Shown here piece after piece: positions 1-10,200 of a DNA stretch of 64,000 nt. A program made the position numbers and the translations under genes. The number at the start of each line of letters is the position of its first letter. The first letter of the stretch is position 1. Below the pieces are notes generated by a model. That model was not told the DNA's origin. It did no database searches and was given only the letters and a program-made list of their open reading frames with translations. The DNA comes from Methylosinus sp. Sm6 (lineage in GTDB: Bacteria; Pseudomonadota; Alphaproteobacteria; Rhizobiales; Beijerinckiaceae), in NCBI RefSeq assembly GCF_019802345.1, contig NZ_JAINDZ010000011.1, forward strand, positions 62,001-126,000, written 5' to 3'.

Positions 1-715
1 GCTCAGGGCGCTGTTTCCCGGCGTCGAGCCAGACGAGGCGCCGGAGGCGGCGATCGTCAACACGGGCGGCGGCGTCGTCGGGGGCGATCATTATGCGATC
101 GACGTCGAGGTCGAGCCGGGCGCGGCGCTGACGATCACGACGCCCGCGGCCGAGAAGATCTACCGCTCCGCGGGCGAGCATGCACGGATCGAAACGCGGC
201 TGCGCGCCGCCGACGGCGCGCGGCTCGAATGGCTGCCGCAAGAGACCATTCTGTTCGACGAGGCGCGCTTGCGGCGGCGGCTCGATATCGATCTCGCGCC
301 GACGGCGCGCTTTCTCGGCGTCGAAATTCTTCTGTTCGGCCGTCGCGCCAGCGGCGAATGGTTGAGCACGGGCGCGCTGCGGGATAGCTGGATGCTGCGC
401 ATCGGCGGCCGACTCGTCTGGGCCGACGCCTTCGGCCTCGACGGCTATATCGCCGCGCGACGCGCCGCGCCCTTCGGCATCGGCGACGCCGCCGGCTATG
501 CGACCATTCTGGTCGCCGGGCCGACTGTCGCAGAGCTGTATCCGCTCGCGCGCCAATGCGCAGCGGGCGCGGCGAGCCTCGTCAATGGCGTGCTGCTGCT
601 GCGCTTTCTCGACAATGACGCGGCGCGGCTGCGCGGCATGGTCATAGAGGCGCTGGCGGCGCTGCGGCCCGCCGCCGGCGGGCGCGGCGGCGCGCCGCGC
701 TTGTGGATGAGTTGA
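1..715 (+). CDS. ureD: Urease accessory protein UreD (5' end outside window)
   Basis: UreD binds the apo-urease (UreABC)3 complex and with UreF and UreG forms the scaffold that delivers nickel to the active site in the cytoplasm. The frame is open from base 2 and already carries the family signature NTGGGVVGGD about 20 codons in, followed by an LTITTPAAEKIYR-like strand; an internal ATG at 269 is not the start. The N-terminus lies upstream of the window. It is the first visible gene of ureDABCEFG, ends at TGA 713-715, and is separated from ureA by a 64-nt palindromic repeat. Identity rests on the motif plus gene order and is secure. Confidence 0.93.
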   Translation, partial: LRALFPGVEPDEAPEAAIVNTGGGVVGGDHYAIDVEVEPGAALTITTPAAEKIYRSAGEHARIETRLRAADGARLEWLPQETILFDEARLRRRLDIDLAPTARFLGVEILLFGRRASGEWLSTGALRDSWMLRIGGRLVWADAFGLDGYIAARRAAPFGIGDAAGYATILVAGPTVAELYPLARQCAAGAASLVNGVLLLRFLDNDAARLRGMVIEALAALRPAAGGRGGAPRLWMS

Positions 716-731
716 AAAGCCGCGTCCGGGA

Positions 732-795
732 TGCGAGCCTCCAAGGCTCGCGGTCCGGGCGCGGATCCTTGGACCGCGAGCCTCAGAGGCTCGCA
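732..795. repeat. Nested palindromic repeat, copy 1 (ureD-ureA gap)
   Basis: Two near-perfect arms of about 25 bp (TGCGAGCCT..AGGCTCGCGGTCC and its complement) flank a 14-nt loop. Each arm is itself a small palindrome (GCGAGCCT/AGGCTCGC), so the element can fold as a long hairpin or cloverleaf. Related copies lie at 25398-25463, 25925-25985 and 54867-54921. Within the urease transcript it could modulate mRNA processing; that is inference. Confidence 0.85.
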
Positions 796-814
796 CGGAG
801 AGGAGAGACGCGGG

Positions 815-1117
815 ATGCATTTGACGCCGCGTGAAAAAGACAAGCTGCTCGTCGCCGTGGCGGCGATGGTGGCGCGCCGGCGCCTCGAGCGCGGCGCCAG
901 GCTCAACTATCCGGAGGCGATCGCGCTCATTACCGATTTCGTCGTCGAAGGGGCGCGCGACGGCCGCTCGGTCGCCGAGCTGCGGACGCAAGGCGCGAGC
1001 GTGCTGACGCGCGATCAGGTGATGGAGGGCGTTGCCGAAATGATCGAGGCGGTGCAGGTCGAAGCGACCTTTCCCGACGGCGTGAAGCTCGTCACCGTTC
1101 ACGAGCCGATCCGATGA
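815..1117 (+). CDS. ureA: Urease subunit gamma
   Basis: UreA is the 100-residue gamma subunit of urease, which hydrolyses urea to ammonia and carbamate. The protein begins [12 protein letters not shown], the classic UreA start, and contains [10 protein letters not shown] and the VTVHEPI terminus. The frame is open further upstream to 731, but that extension is made of the palindromic repeat; ATG 815 follows a purine-rich GGAGAGGAGAG ribosome site and gives the normal family length. The stop overlaps the ureB start (ATGA at 1114), indicating translational coupling. Certain. Confidence 0.97.
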   Translation: MHLTPREKDKLLVAVAAMVARRRLERGARLNYPEAIALITDFVVEGARDGRSVAELRTQGASVLTRDQVMEGVAEMIEAVQVEATFPDGVKLVTVHEPIR

Positions 1118-1437
1118 TTCCCGGCGAGATCATTCCCGCCGAGGGCGAGATCATCCTCAACGAGGGCCGTGAGACGATCCTGCTCGAGGTCGCCAACACC
1201 GGCGATCGGCCGATCCAGATCGGCTCGCATTATCATTTCGCCGAGAGCAATGCGGCGCTGCGCTTCGACCGCGTCGCCGCGCGCGGCATGCGGCTCGACA
1301 TTCCCGCAGGCTCGGCGGTGCGCTTCGAGCCCGGGCAGACGCGCAGCGTCTCGCTGATCGCTTACGCCGGCGCGCGCGCGGTCTATGGATTCAACGGCGC
1401 GGTGATGGGGCCTCTGGAGGCGAAAAATGACGAATAG
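1114..1437 (+). CDS. ureB: Urease subunit beta
   Basis: This is the 107-residue beta subunit of urease. It opens [13 protein letters not shown] and contains the [11 protein letters not shown] segment and the YGFNGAVMG terminus typical of UreB. The start ATG overlaps the ureA stop by four bases, and the end overlaps the start of ureC (ATG 1427) by 11 bases. The three structural genes are therefore translationally coupled and made in equal amounts for the trimeric (UreABC)3 enzyme. Separate beta and gamma genes are the usual bacterial arrangement. Confidence 0.97.
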   Translation: MIPGEIIPAEGEIILNEGRETILLEVANTGDRPIQIGSHYHFAESNAALRFDRVAARGMRLDIPAGSAVRFEPGQTRSVSLIAYAGARAVYGFNGAVMGPLEAKNDE

Positions 1438-3136
1438 GATCGGCCGGCGCGCCTATGCCGGAATGTTCGGACCCACGACCGGCGATCGCATCCGTCTCGC
1501 CGACACCGAGCTGCTGATCGAGATCGAGCACGATCATACGATCTATGGCGAAGAAGTGAAGTTCGGCGGCGGCAAGGTCATTCGCGACGGCATGGGACAG
1601 AGCCAGCGCTCCAATGCGGAAGGCGCCGTCGACACCGTCATCACCAACGCCGTCATTCTCGATCATTGGGGCGTCGTCAAAGCCGATATCGGCATCGTCA
1701 ATGGCCGCATCGCCCGCATCGGCAAGGCCGGCAATCCGGACATTCAGCCCGCCGTCGACATCATCATCGGCCCAGGCACCGAGATCATCGCGGGCGAAGG
1801 CCGCATCGTCACCGCCGGCGGCATCGACACGCATATTCATTTCATCTGCCCGCAGCAGGCGGATGAAGCGCTCGCCAGCGGGGTCACCACGATGCTCGGC
1901 GGCGGCACCGGTCCGGCCGAAGGCACGAAGGCGACGACCTGCACGCCGGGCCCCTGGCATATGAAGCGCATGCTGCAGGCGGCGGAAGGCTTGCCGGTCA
2001 ATCTCGGCTTCTTCGGCAAGGGCAACGCCAGCCGGCCGGAAGCGCTGATCGAGATGATCGAGGCCGGAGCGATCGGCCTCAAGCTGCATGAGGACTGGGG
2101 CTCGAGCCCCGCGGCGATCGATTGCGCGCTCTCGGTCGCGGATGATTACGACGTGCAGGTCACGCTGCACAGCGACACGCTGAACGAGAGCGGCTTCGTC
2201 GAGGCGACGATCGCCGCCTTCGAGGGCCGCACCATTCACGCCTTCCACACGGAGGGCGCCGGCGGCGGCCATGCGCCGGACATCATCAAAGTGGCGGGCG
2301 AGCCCAATGTGCTGCCCTCCTCCACCAATCCGACGCGCCCCTACACGGTCAACACGCTCGACGAGCATCTCGACATGCTGCTCGTCTGCCATCATCTCGA
2401 TCCGAAGATTCCGGAAGACATCGCCTTCGCCGAGAGCCGCATTCGCAAGGAAACGATCGCGGCGGAGGATATTCTCCACGACCTCGGCGCGCTGTCGATG
2501 TATTCCTCCGACAGCCAGGCGATGGGCCGCGTCGGCGAGGTCGTCATCCGCTGCTGGCAGACGGCCGACAAGATGCGCCGCCAGCGTGGGAAGCTTCCGG
2601 GCGACGGCGCCGGCAACGACAATTTCCGCGCCCGTCGCTATGTGGCGAAATATACGATCAACCCCGCCGTCGCGCATGGAATCGCCGATCTCGTCGGCTC
2701 GATCGAGCCCGGCAAGCTCGCCGATCTCGTGCTGTGGTCGCCCGCCTTCTTCGGCGTGAAGCCGGAGCTGATCATGAAGGGCGGCGCCATCGCCATGGCG
2801 GCGATGGGCGATCCCAACGCCTCCATCCCGACGCCGCAGCCGGTGCATTACCGGCCGATGTTCGCGGGCTTCGGCCGCAGCCTCACACAGAGCTGCGTCA
2901 CCTTCGTCAGCCGCGCCGCGCGCGAATCCTGCGTGGCGCAGAAGTATGGTCTCACGCGCCCGCTGCATGTGGCGTCGAACACGCGCGGCATCTCCAAGCG
3001 CAGCATGATCCTCAATGATGCGACGCCGAAGATCGAAGTCGACGCGCAGACCTATGAAGTGCGCGCCGACGGCGAGCTTTTGACCTGCGAGCCTGCCGCC
3101 GTCCTGCCGATGGCGCAGCGCTATTTCCTGTTCTAG
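1427..3136 (+). CDS. ureC: Urease subunit alpha (catalytic)
   Basis: The 569-residue catalytic subunit has the full family length. Nickel-binding HxH is at 136-138 (THIHF), the carbamylated lysine at 219 (GLKLHEDWG), and His248 and His274 complete the nickel ligands. The flap Cys321-His322 (VCHHLD) and Asp362 (SSDSQAMG) are also present. All residues needed for a bi-nickel urease are therefore intact. The amidohydrolase TIM barrel hydrolyses urea in the cytoplasm once UreDEFG has loaded nickel. The TAG stop sits inside the left arm of a perfect 19-bp inverted repeat, which separates the structural genes from ureEFG. Confidence 0.98.
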   Translation: MTNRIGRRAYAGMFGPTTGDRIRLADTELLIEIEHDHTIYGEEVKFGGGKVIRDGMGQSQRSNAEGAVDTVITNAVILDHWGVVKADIGIVNGRIARIGKAGNPDIQPAVDIIIGPGTEIIAGEGRIVTAGGIDTHIHFICPQQADEALASGVTTMLGGGTGPAEGTKATTCTPGPWHMKRMLQAAEGLPVNLGFFGKGNASRPEALIEMIEAGAIGLKLHEDWGSSPAAIDCALSVADDYDVQVTLHSDTLNESGFVEATIAAFEGRTIHAFHTEGAGGGHAPDIIKVAGEPNVLPSSTNPTRPYTVNTLDEHLDMLLVCHHLDPKIPEDIAFAESRIRKETIAAEDILHDLGALSMYSSDSQAMGRVGEVVIRCWQTADKMRRQRGKLPGDGAGNDNFRARRYVAKYTINPAVAHGIADLVGSIEPGKLADLVLWSPAFFGVKPELIMKGGAIAMAAMGDPNASIPTPQPVHYRPMFAGFGRSLTQSCVTFVSRAARESCVAQKYGLTRPLHVASNTRGISKRSMILNDATPKIEVDAQTYEVRADGELLTCEPAAVLPMAQRYFLF

Positions 3137-3174
3137 AGGGTAATCCGATCCGAATGGATCGGATTACCCTCTAG
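3133..3174. repeat. Perfect 19-bp inverted repeat over the ureC stop codon
   Basis: Bases 3133-3151 and 3156-3174 are exact inverted copies with a GAAT loop. The left arm begins CTAG and contains the ureC stop TAG (3134-3136). No T-tract follows, so it is not a typical intrinsic terminator. It could attenuate or stabilise the mRNA between ureABC and ureEFG, or be a protein-binding palindrome. Confidence 0.9.
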
Positions 3175-3244
3175 CATTCTTAGTTTGAGCGAATTCTGAT
3201 CGATCGAAGGATTCCGTTCGATCGGAAAGCGCTCTAAAGGAGCA

Positions 3245-3739
3245 ATGATGCGAGCGGCGCAGGTTCTTCCCGCCGGAAGCTGGAACAAAAGTCGCGAGCG
3301 TGGAACCGCGACGCTCGACTGGGACGAGCGCCACCGCCGCCGCCGCAGCCTGACGAGCGACCAGGGCGAGGCTTTTCTTCTCGATCTCGCGGCGGCCGCG
3401 CGGCTCGCCGAGGGCGATGGTCTCGCGCTCGAGGACGGCTCGGTGATTCGGGTCGTCGCAAAGCCCGAGCCGGTGCTGGAAATCCGCGCTGGCGCGGCGG
3501 GCTTGCCGCGCCTCGCCTATCACCTCGGCAATCGTCATCTCGCCATTCAGATTTTCCCCGATCGTCTCGTCATTCGCGACGACGCCGTCATTGCGGCGAT
3601 GGTCGAAGGATTGGGCGGGGAGGCGGCGCCGCGCCTGCTGCCTTTCGACCCGGAGCCCGGCGCCTATGGCGGCCATGGCCACCGCCATCACGACGACGAT
3701 CATTCGCATGACCATGCGCATGGACATCGCCATGGCTGA
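3245..3739 (+). CDS. ureE: Urease accessory protein UreE (nickel chaperone)
   Basis: UreE is a dimeric metallochaperone that hands nickel to UreG. The 164-residue protein has the N-terminal peptide-binding beta domain, the GNRH metal-site segment (LGNRHLAIQI, about residue 101), and a His/Asp-rich C-terminal tail (GHGHRHHDDDHSHDHAHGHRHG region, from about residue 143) that stores nickel. A strong AAAGGAG site precedes the start; ATG 3245 and ATG 3248 are adjacent alternatives. The end overlaps ureF by 8 nt. The 108-nt spacer to ureC carries the inverted repeat, so ureEFG could have some independent expression. Confidence 0.95.
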   Translation: MMRAAQVLPAGSWNKSRERGTATLDWDERHRRRRSLTSDQGEAFLLDLAAAARLAEGDGLALEDGSVIRVVAKPEPVLEIRAGAAGLPRLAYHLGNRHLAIQIFPDRLVIRDDAVIAAMVEGLGGEAAPRLLPFDPEPGAYGGHGHRHHDDDHSHDHAHGHRHG

Positions 3740-4412
3740 CTCGCGCGATTGGCTGTTGCAGCTCCTCGCCTGGACCTCGCCGGCCTATCCGATCGGCGCT
3801 TTCGCCTTCAGCCACGGGCTCGAATGGGCGATCGACGCGGGCGACGTGCGCAGCCGCGACGATCTTGAAGCCTATGTCGCCGCGGCGCTCGAAGACGGCG
3901 GCGGCTGGTGCGATCTCGTCTTTCTCGCCGCTGCTTGGCGCGCCGCGCGCGCTGGCGACCTGGAGGCGATGAATGAGATCGCCGATCTCGCCGCCGCGTG
4001 GCGCGGCAGCGCCGAGACGGCGCTGGAATCGAGCCATCAGGGAGCCGCTTTCACGCGCGCGACGCTCGCCGCCTGGCCCAGCGCGCCGCTCGACGCCTTG
4101 GCCAAAAGGCGCGGCGGCGAGATCGCTTTCGCTGTCGCGCTCGGCGCCGCCGCGGCCGAGGCGCCGCTCGACGCCGCGCTCATCGCCTATGCGCAGGCTT
4201 TCGCCGCCAATCTCGTGTCGGCCGGCGTGCGGCTCGTGCCGCTGGGTCAAACCGACGGATTGCGCGCGCTCGCCGCCCTCGCGCCGACGATCATCCGTGC
4301 GGCGAAAGCGGCCGAGCAAACGCCGCTGGATGAATTGTCGACATCCGCTCTGCGCATCGACATTGCGTCCATGCGGCATGAAACGCAATATACGAGGCTG
4401 TTCCGATCATGA
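3732..4412 (+). CDS. ureF: Urease accessory protein UreF
   Basis: UreF bridges UreD and the GTPase UreG in the urease activation complex and acts as its GTPase regulator. The 226-residue protein contains the family hallmark SPAYPIGAFAFSHGLE near residue 15 and is all-helical afterwards. The frame is open from 3591, but that upstream part is the His-rich end of ureE read in another frame; ATG 3732 gives the normal length and overlaps ureE by 8 nt. The stop is followed by a 94-nt spacer with a dispersed repeat before ureG. Confidence 0.94.
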   Translation: MADSRDWLLQLLAWTSPAYPIGAFAFSHGLEWAIDAGDVRSRDDLEAYVAAALEDGGGWCDLVFLAAAWRAARAGDLEAMNEIADLAAAWRGSAETALESSHQGAAFTRATLAAWPSAPLDALAKRRGGEIAFAVALGAAAAEAPLDAALIAYAQAFAANLVSAGVRLVPLGQTDGLRALAALAPTIIRAAKAAEQTPLDELSTSALRIDIASMRHETQYTRLFRS

Positions 4413-4454
4413 GCTTTCCAACCTTCCGCCCCCGCCGATATCGTGGCGAGGCGG

Positions 4455-4495
4455 CTCCCGTATTGCTTCACCGCTCTGTTCCTCGCAATGACGGG
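4455..4495. repeat. Dispersed intergenic repeat between ureF and ureG
   Basis: The minus strand reads GTCATTGCGAGGAACAGAGC then GGTGAAGCAATACG. This matches the pattern of a very common Hyphomicrobiales intergenic repeat (GTCATTGCGAGGAGCGAAGC...GAAGCAAT), recalled from other genomes rather than searched. It explains the unusually long ureF-ureG gap. Confidence 0.6.
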
Positions 4496-4506
4496 ATGCT
4501 TCGCCG

Positions 4507-5130
<624 letters not shown>

Positions 5131-5267
5131 TGCGAGGACGCAATCGGAGACGGAGAAGGGCGCGGCGCCGACACAGGAAGACGGCGTCAGGCCTTCTGCG
5201 CGGCGAGAGCGCGCCGTTCTCTCGTGGCAGGCTCCGCCGAAGCCGTCGCCGGGCGAGAGACTGTAAA

Positions 5268-5549
5268 TCACGCCTTTGGACGCAAATTGATACGAGAAAG
5301 CTGCTGTATGTCTTCCACACTCAATGTCCACTTTTCGGTCTGAGTCGTCAATTCGTCAAATGTTCGATGTAGCTCGTTCCTCGCTACCTGAACCATCTCT
5401 GTATCGTCGAATTCTTCCATCTCGAGAAGAATCGGGATTTGGAACACCAAGGTCTCGCGCTCGACCTGGAACGTTATCCGTACACGGTCTCCTTTCGAGT
5501 TCGGCGCCGCCGCCTCGATGCGCGCTACCTTTATCTTGAACTCGTCCAT
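5268..5549 (-). CDS. Hypothetical 93-residue protein
   Basis: I do not recognise the family. The protein starts MDEFKIKVARIEAA and is acidic, with beta-rich central strands (RVRITFQVERETLVFQIPI) and a helical C-terminus (LHRTFDELTTQTEKWTLS); there is no signal peptide or membrane segment. Codon use is less GC-biased than in the surrounding genes, but the sequence looks like folded protein rather than an antisense shadow. It lies 78 nt downstream of the zinc-ribbon frame on the same strand, so the two probably form one transcription unit. Function unknown; that it is a real gene is likely, not proven. Confidence 0.6.
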   Translation of the reverse strand: MDEFKIKVARIEAAAPNSKGDRVRITFQVERETLVFQIPILLEMEEFDDTEMVQVARNELHRTFDELTTQTEKWTLSVEDIQQLSRINLRPKA

Positions 5550-5626
5550 ATCAGCACCATGATATCCGCTTCATATTTCAATCGCTCTCAGCGCGATTGT
5601 ATCGACGCCATGAGTGTCTCGTCTCG

Positions 5627-5875
5627 CTATCGATAAAATTTGATCGTGATTTCGGGGGGAACCTTTTCGACGGCTTGTCTGATTTCCTCGATGACGTTCG
5701 ACAGCCGGCTCGCGTCGATGTTTATTCCGATTCCACACCCTGGACAGATCATCCGAGCTTGTGACTTCAATTTTCCAATAGTCTGCTCGAGCTCGCGCCC
5801 GCATTGCGGACACTGGAATCCGATGCGATATGCTTCGACATTGACGAGCGTCTCCGATATTTCCTGTCCTGCGGT
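5627..5875 (-). CDS. Small zinc-ribbon protein with no standard start codon
   Basis: The frame between an upstream in-frame TGA (5876-5878) and the TAG at 5627-5629 encodes FQCPQCGRELEQTIGKL, then MICPGCGIGINIDASRLS, ending VEKVPPEITIKFYR. Two CxxC pairs about 22 residues apart form a zinc ribbon, followed by an amphipathic helix. It resembles small conserved zinc-ribbon proteins of Hyphomicrobiales (memory, not a search). No ATG, GTG or TTG occurs before the first CxxC; the first ATG lies just before the second. Either a rare start is used (ATA after AGGA), or the 5' end is lost by frameshift. It sits upstream of the 93-residue gene. Confidence 0.5.
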   Translation of the reverse strand, partial: TAGQEISETLVNVEAYRIGFQCPQCGRELEQTIGKLKSQARMICPGCGIGINIDASRLSNVIEEIRQAVEKVPPEITIKFYR

Positions 5876-6228
5876 TCACGCAAGACGCGCCCACCATACG
5901 TAGGGCCGTCCGACTGGGTCGGCGACGGAGCCGTGACAGCCGTGGCGCCGCTCGATTCTCTCGAGGCGCCGACGGCTCTTACCATGTCCACTTCCACCAT
6001 GGTCCACTTCCACCATGCTGGACTGCTAAGAAGAAGCTGGCGCCCGAACGCCACTTGAACCTCGGGCGACGACGCGCCATATGATTCCAATCGGGTGTCG
6101 GTCGGATGACCTTGCCGTTGCGCCGAGCCTAGGCGCGCGAAGCCCATCGCCTCCTCTTCCAAACATCGATCCATATGGGCGTCGCACGCAGCGAGCGCCC
6201 CATTCGTCATTCGCGAGAAGGATACGCC
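5876..6228. other. Intergenic region upstream of cspA with a tandem 16-bp duplication
   Basis: I see no convincing gene in this 353-nt stretch. It contains a perfect tandem duplication of the 16-mer GTCCACTTCCACCATG at 5986-6001 and 6002-6017. The cold-shock gene that follows may have a long 5' leader here, as many cspA-type genes do, but no cold-box can be asserted. Confidence 0.5.
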
Positions 6229-6441
6229 ATGCAGATCGGGATCGTAAAATGGTTCAACGCTCACAAGGGCTTCGGGTTCATACAGCCCGAAACCGGCGAA
6301 GCCGATATCTTCGTCCATATCACCGCGGTGGAACGCTCCGGCTTGCGTGACCTCGCGGAGGGACAAAAAGTCTCTTACGCGATCGTGGTCGATTCGCGCA
6401 GCGGAAAGTCTTCCGCGGATCATATCCGGGTCGCCGCCTGA
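6229..6441 (+). CDS. Cold-shock domain protein (CspA family)
   Basis: A 70-residue single cold-shock domain that binds single-stranded nucleic acid as an RNA chaperone. The RNP1 motif KGFGFI is at 13-18 and RNP2 DIFVH at 26-30; the start [10 protein letters not shown] is typical. ATG 6229 follows GAGAAGGA, an excellent ribosome site; the longer open frame from 6175 is not needed. It heads a short run of small plus-strand genes (6511, 6885) that may be stress related. Whether it is cold induced cannot be told from sequence. Confidence 0.95.
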   Translation: MQIGIVKWFNAHKGFGFIQPETGEADIFVHITAVERSGLRDLAEGQKVSYAIVVDSRSGKSSADHIRVAA

Positions 6442-6510
6442 GCGGCCTCTCATTCCTGGCCGGCGAACAGCCGGATTTCAACTTTCGAACACTCGAGAAG
6501 AGGGCCCGAT

Positions 6511-6750
6511 ATGAGCACGAACGACAACGAGTCCTCCCGCACTCTGCCTCATCGCGTCAAGGCGGCGGCGCACAAGTTCGATGTCGGGACTCGCGTTCTT
6601 CATAAGATCGGAGTGCGGTCGGAAAGAGGCTCGTTTCGGGTCACGCGCCACCTGCCGGATGGCGGCGCAGGTCTTCAGTATCGAATCAAAGGAGAGCGGG
6701 ACGGCCTCGAACGTGTGGTGACGGAGTCGTCTCTCGAGCGGGGCGGCTGA
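6511..6750 (+). CDS. Conserved small hypothetical protein (79 aa)
   Basis: The protein starts MSTNDNESSRTLPHRVKAAA and contains FDVGTRVLHKIG followed by GSFRVTRHLPDGG and QYRIKGERDGLERVV. The pattern of short strands beginning with a VG.RV turn suggests a small SH3-like or KOW-like barrel similar to short proteins annotated as hypothetical in rhizobia. No signal peptide, membrane segment or catalytic motif is visible. ATG 6511 follows AGAGGG at good spacing. It lies 69 nt after the cold-shock gene on the same strand. Function unknown; that it is a real gene is likely. Confidence 0.7.
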   Translation: MSTNDNESSRTLPHRVKAAAHKFDVGTRVLHKIGVRSERGSFRVTRHLPDGGAGLQYRIKGERDGLERVVTESSLERGG

Positions 6751-6884
6751 GGCCGGCCGCGCTCGCTCTTGCTCGCCCTGCGGAACGAGAGAGATTGCCG
6801 CCCGTCTTCCATCGATTCCGGCCGCCGATGTGGCGAAACGAGGGTTGCCGTATCACAGGCGCATCGAACCAAGGGGATAGAACA

Positions 6885-7142
6885 ATGAGCGCGTTCGATT
6901 ATGGCGTGGAGGCGGGATTGTTCTCTTACAAGGGGCCGAAATCTCGTCCCAACAGCCTCGGCTATAAGAGGTTCGCTTGTGCGGCGGACGCGATCCGCTT
7001 CGCAATGGAAAATGTCTCCTCCGACATGTTGCGCAGTTGCTCTCTCGAGGTGGGCGACACGCGCTACGTCGGCGCCGAGATCCGCAATCTGTATGAAAAC
7101 GCTGATTACCCGCTTATACGATACGCCAATTCTGCGGAATGA
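6885..7142 (+). CDS. Conserved small hypothetical protein (85 aa)
   Basis: I do not recognise a named family. The protein begins MSAFDYGVEAGLFSYKG and includes YKRFACAADAIRFAMENVS and VGDTRYVGAEIRNLYE; the second half resembles small rhizobial proteins in which an A.AIR(F/Y)A helix is followed by a strand with a conserved Glu. ATG 6885 follows GGGGATAG and removes an implausible Arg-rich extension present if the frame is taken from 6795. It precedes the large sensor gene by 135 nt on the same strand. Cytoplasmic, function unknown. Confidence 0.65.
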   Translation: MSAFDYGVEAGLFSYKGPKSRPNSLGYKRFACAADAIRFAMENVSSDMLRSCSLEVGDTRYVGAEIRNLYENADYPLIRYANSAE

Positions 7143-7277
7143 ATACGCTGGCTTCAGCGGTTCCGTGACGCGCTTCGACAAGCAATTACCTAAACTAATT
7201 GATCCGCTCCAAGATATCAGCGTGACACCGACGGCCTCGAAGTGCAATATATCTAAGCGAGGCGAAAGGGGCCGCCG

Positions 7278-10200
7278 ATGAAACCGGACAGATCGTTCCC
7301 CATCGTGGGCGTCGGCGCTTCCGCGGGCGGCATCCAAGCGCTGGAGAGCCTGTTCCGCGCCATGCCTGCGAATCCGGGCATGAGCTTTGTCATCATCATG
7401 CATTTGGCTCCGGATCGGAAGAGCCTCCTCACGGATATTTTGGCGCGCCACGCCAAAATGAGCGTCGAGGTCGCCCACGACGGTCAGCAGATCGAAAAGG
7501 ACAAGATCTATGTCATTCCGCCGGCCGCGGTCCTGACGATCGCCTCGGGGCGGCTTCGCCTGATGGCGACGGACCCCGCCCATCACGAGCGCTCGCCGAT
7601 CGACGTCTTCTTCAGCGCGCTCGCTCGTGACCGCGGCGAATCGGCCATCGGGGTCGTCCTGTCCGGGAGCGGCAGCGACGGCGTTCTCGGCATCAAGGCG
7701 ATCAAGGAGCACGGCGGCGTCACCATGGCGCAGGCGAGCGACGGGTCGGGTCCGGGATTTGGGGGGATGCCGGGCAGCGCCATCGCCAGCGGATTGGTCG
7801 ATTTTGCCATTCCGGTCGATGCGATGGCGGAAAAGCTCGTCGAGATCATACGCGATCTCGAGGAGCCGGACGATCTCGCATCCGATCGGCCAATGAACGA
7901 CGACGACGGCGTCGTTCTCGAGGCGCGCCAAGCCATCTATTCGATCCTCCGTGATTCCGCGGGGCATGACTTCAGCGGCTACAAGACCAAGACATTCATG
8001 CGTCGGGTCCGTCGCCGCATGCATATCCAGCAATGCGAGCAGATCGCCGATTATGTGGAGCGCCTGCGCGAGGCTCCCGAAGAGGCGACGGCGCTGTTTC
8101 GCGACCTCCTGATCAATGTCACGAGCTTCTTTCGCGATCCGGACGCATTCGACGCGCTCCGAGAAAGCGCCATTCCTCGGTTGTTCGAAGGAAAAGGCGC
8201 GGCCGACGCGGTGCGGGTCTGGGTTCCGGGCTGCTCCACGGGCGAAGAAGTCTATTCGATCGCGATCATTCTGCGCGAGCATATGGACGGGTTGAGAGTC
8301 GCTCCGCGCGTGACCATTTTCGCGACGGATATCGACGAGGCGGCTCTGACGATCGCGCGCGCGGCCCGCTATCCCGCCGCGCTGATGGACGCCGTTTCGG
8401 AGCAGAGACGCAGACGTTTTTTCACGGCCGAGTCCGGCAGCTATGTCGTCGTCAAGGCGGTTCGCGATCTCTGTGTCTTCTCTCCGCACAGCATCCTGCG
8501 TGATCCGCCTTTCTCGCATATGGACCTCGTCTCCTGCCGCAATCTCCTGATCTATCTCGGCGCCGATGTGCAGAGAGAGGTGATTCCGATCTTTCACTAT
8601 TCCCTCCGCGCCGGGGGAATTCTCTTTCTGGGGATGTCGGAGAGCATAGGCCAATTCGCCGACCTCTTCGCACCGCTCGACAAGAAACATTGCCTGTTCG
8701 AGGCGCGCGATCCCGGGCGGCGGGTGCGCATGCCGCATTTCATGGCGGGATTGCACGCTCTCTCCTTCCCCGCTCCAGCATCCGGCAAGAGCAGCGCGGG
8801 ATCCGCGTCGCAATTGCGGCGCGCCGTGGAGGCGCGCATCGCCGAAGGATTCGCGCCTCCGCATGTCGTCGTGAACGAAGACGGCGACATCATTCATTTT
8901 TCCACCCGAACGGGCAGATATCTCGAAGCGGCGCCCGGAGCGCCGGATCGTCAGATCTTCGCAATGGCGCGCAAAGGTCTGCGCCTCGATCTGCGCAGCG
9001 TGCTGCGCGAGGCGATCGAGACGCGTCGAACGGCGACGCGTCCGAATGTGAAAGTCGAAATCGACAACGGCCACACGGAGCTCGTTTCGCTGACCGCCGA
9101 GCCTCTGCCGGACCGGGAGGGCGGGAAGGCGCTTTTCTTGATCTTGTTCCAGGCGCGAGAACCATCGACGTCGGACGAGACGCCGCTCTCTCCGGGCGAG
9201 CGCGAGCCGGCGGACGACGCAGCGCGGCTGGAAAGGGAATTGTTCGAGACCCGCGAACGGCTTCAGGCGACGATCGAGGAATATGAGACGGCCCTCGAGG
9301 AGCTGAAATCGGCGAATGAAGAGCTGATCTCGATGAACGAGGAGACGCAGTCGACCAATGAGGAGCTCGAATCCTCCAAGGAGGAGCTGCAATCGCTCAA
9401 TGAGGAGATGCGAACCGTCAATCATGAGCTGGAGAGCAAGATCGATGAGCTGGACCGTGCCAACAGCGATCTGAGGAACGTGTTCGCGAGCACCCGCATC
9501 GCGACGATCTTCATGGACCACCATCTCGTCATTCGCAGCTTCACGCCCGCGGCGTCGCAAATCTTCAACATCATCCCTTCGGACGCCGGGCGACCGCTCA
9601 CCGACCTCGCGGCAAAGCTCGATTATCCCGAATTGACGACCGACCTTCTCGAGGTCATGGAAACCGGCGACTCGATCGAGCGGCGCGTGCACAAGAACGA
9701 CGTCGATGCGCCTTATTATCTCGCCCGACTCACCCCTTATCGCGGCGCCTCCCGGGAGATCGACGGAGTCGTGGCGACATTCATCGACGTCACCAGCACG
9801 ACGCGCTCGGAAGAGAAGGTGCAGAAGCTGCAAGCCGATCGTCTGAACTCGATGAAGGAGATGGGCACCGGCCTGGCCCATGAGATCAATCAGCCGCTCG
9901 CGGCGGCCGCGACCTATCTCCATGCGGCGCAGCGCTCGTTGAAAATGCCATCCGAGCGGCGCCCCGCGAGCATCGAAAGCATATTGGGGAGCGCTGTGGA
10001 GCAGGTGATGTGGGCCGCGCAGATCGTCGATCATTTGCGTGAGTTCGTCTCCCGGAACGAGCCGAAGAAAGCCTTCTCGAGCGTGCACGAGCTGATCGAG
10101 GAGGCTTACGAGCTCACCCTCCCGACCGCGAAGCAGTCCGGGGTCCGTGGAGCATTTCGGTTGAATGCGAAGGATGATCGCGCGCTCGTGGACGAGGTCC

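Noticed and set aside
1391-2968. 525-codon minus-strand frame
   Set aside because: Antisense shadow of ureC; no motif, no ribosome site.
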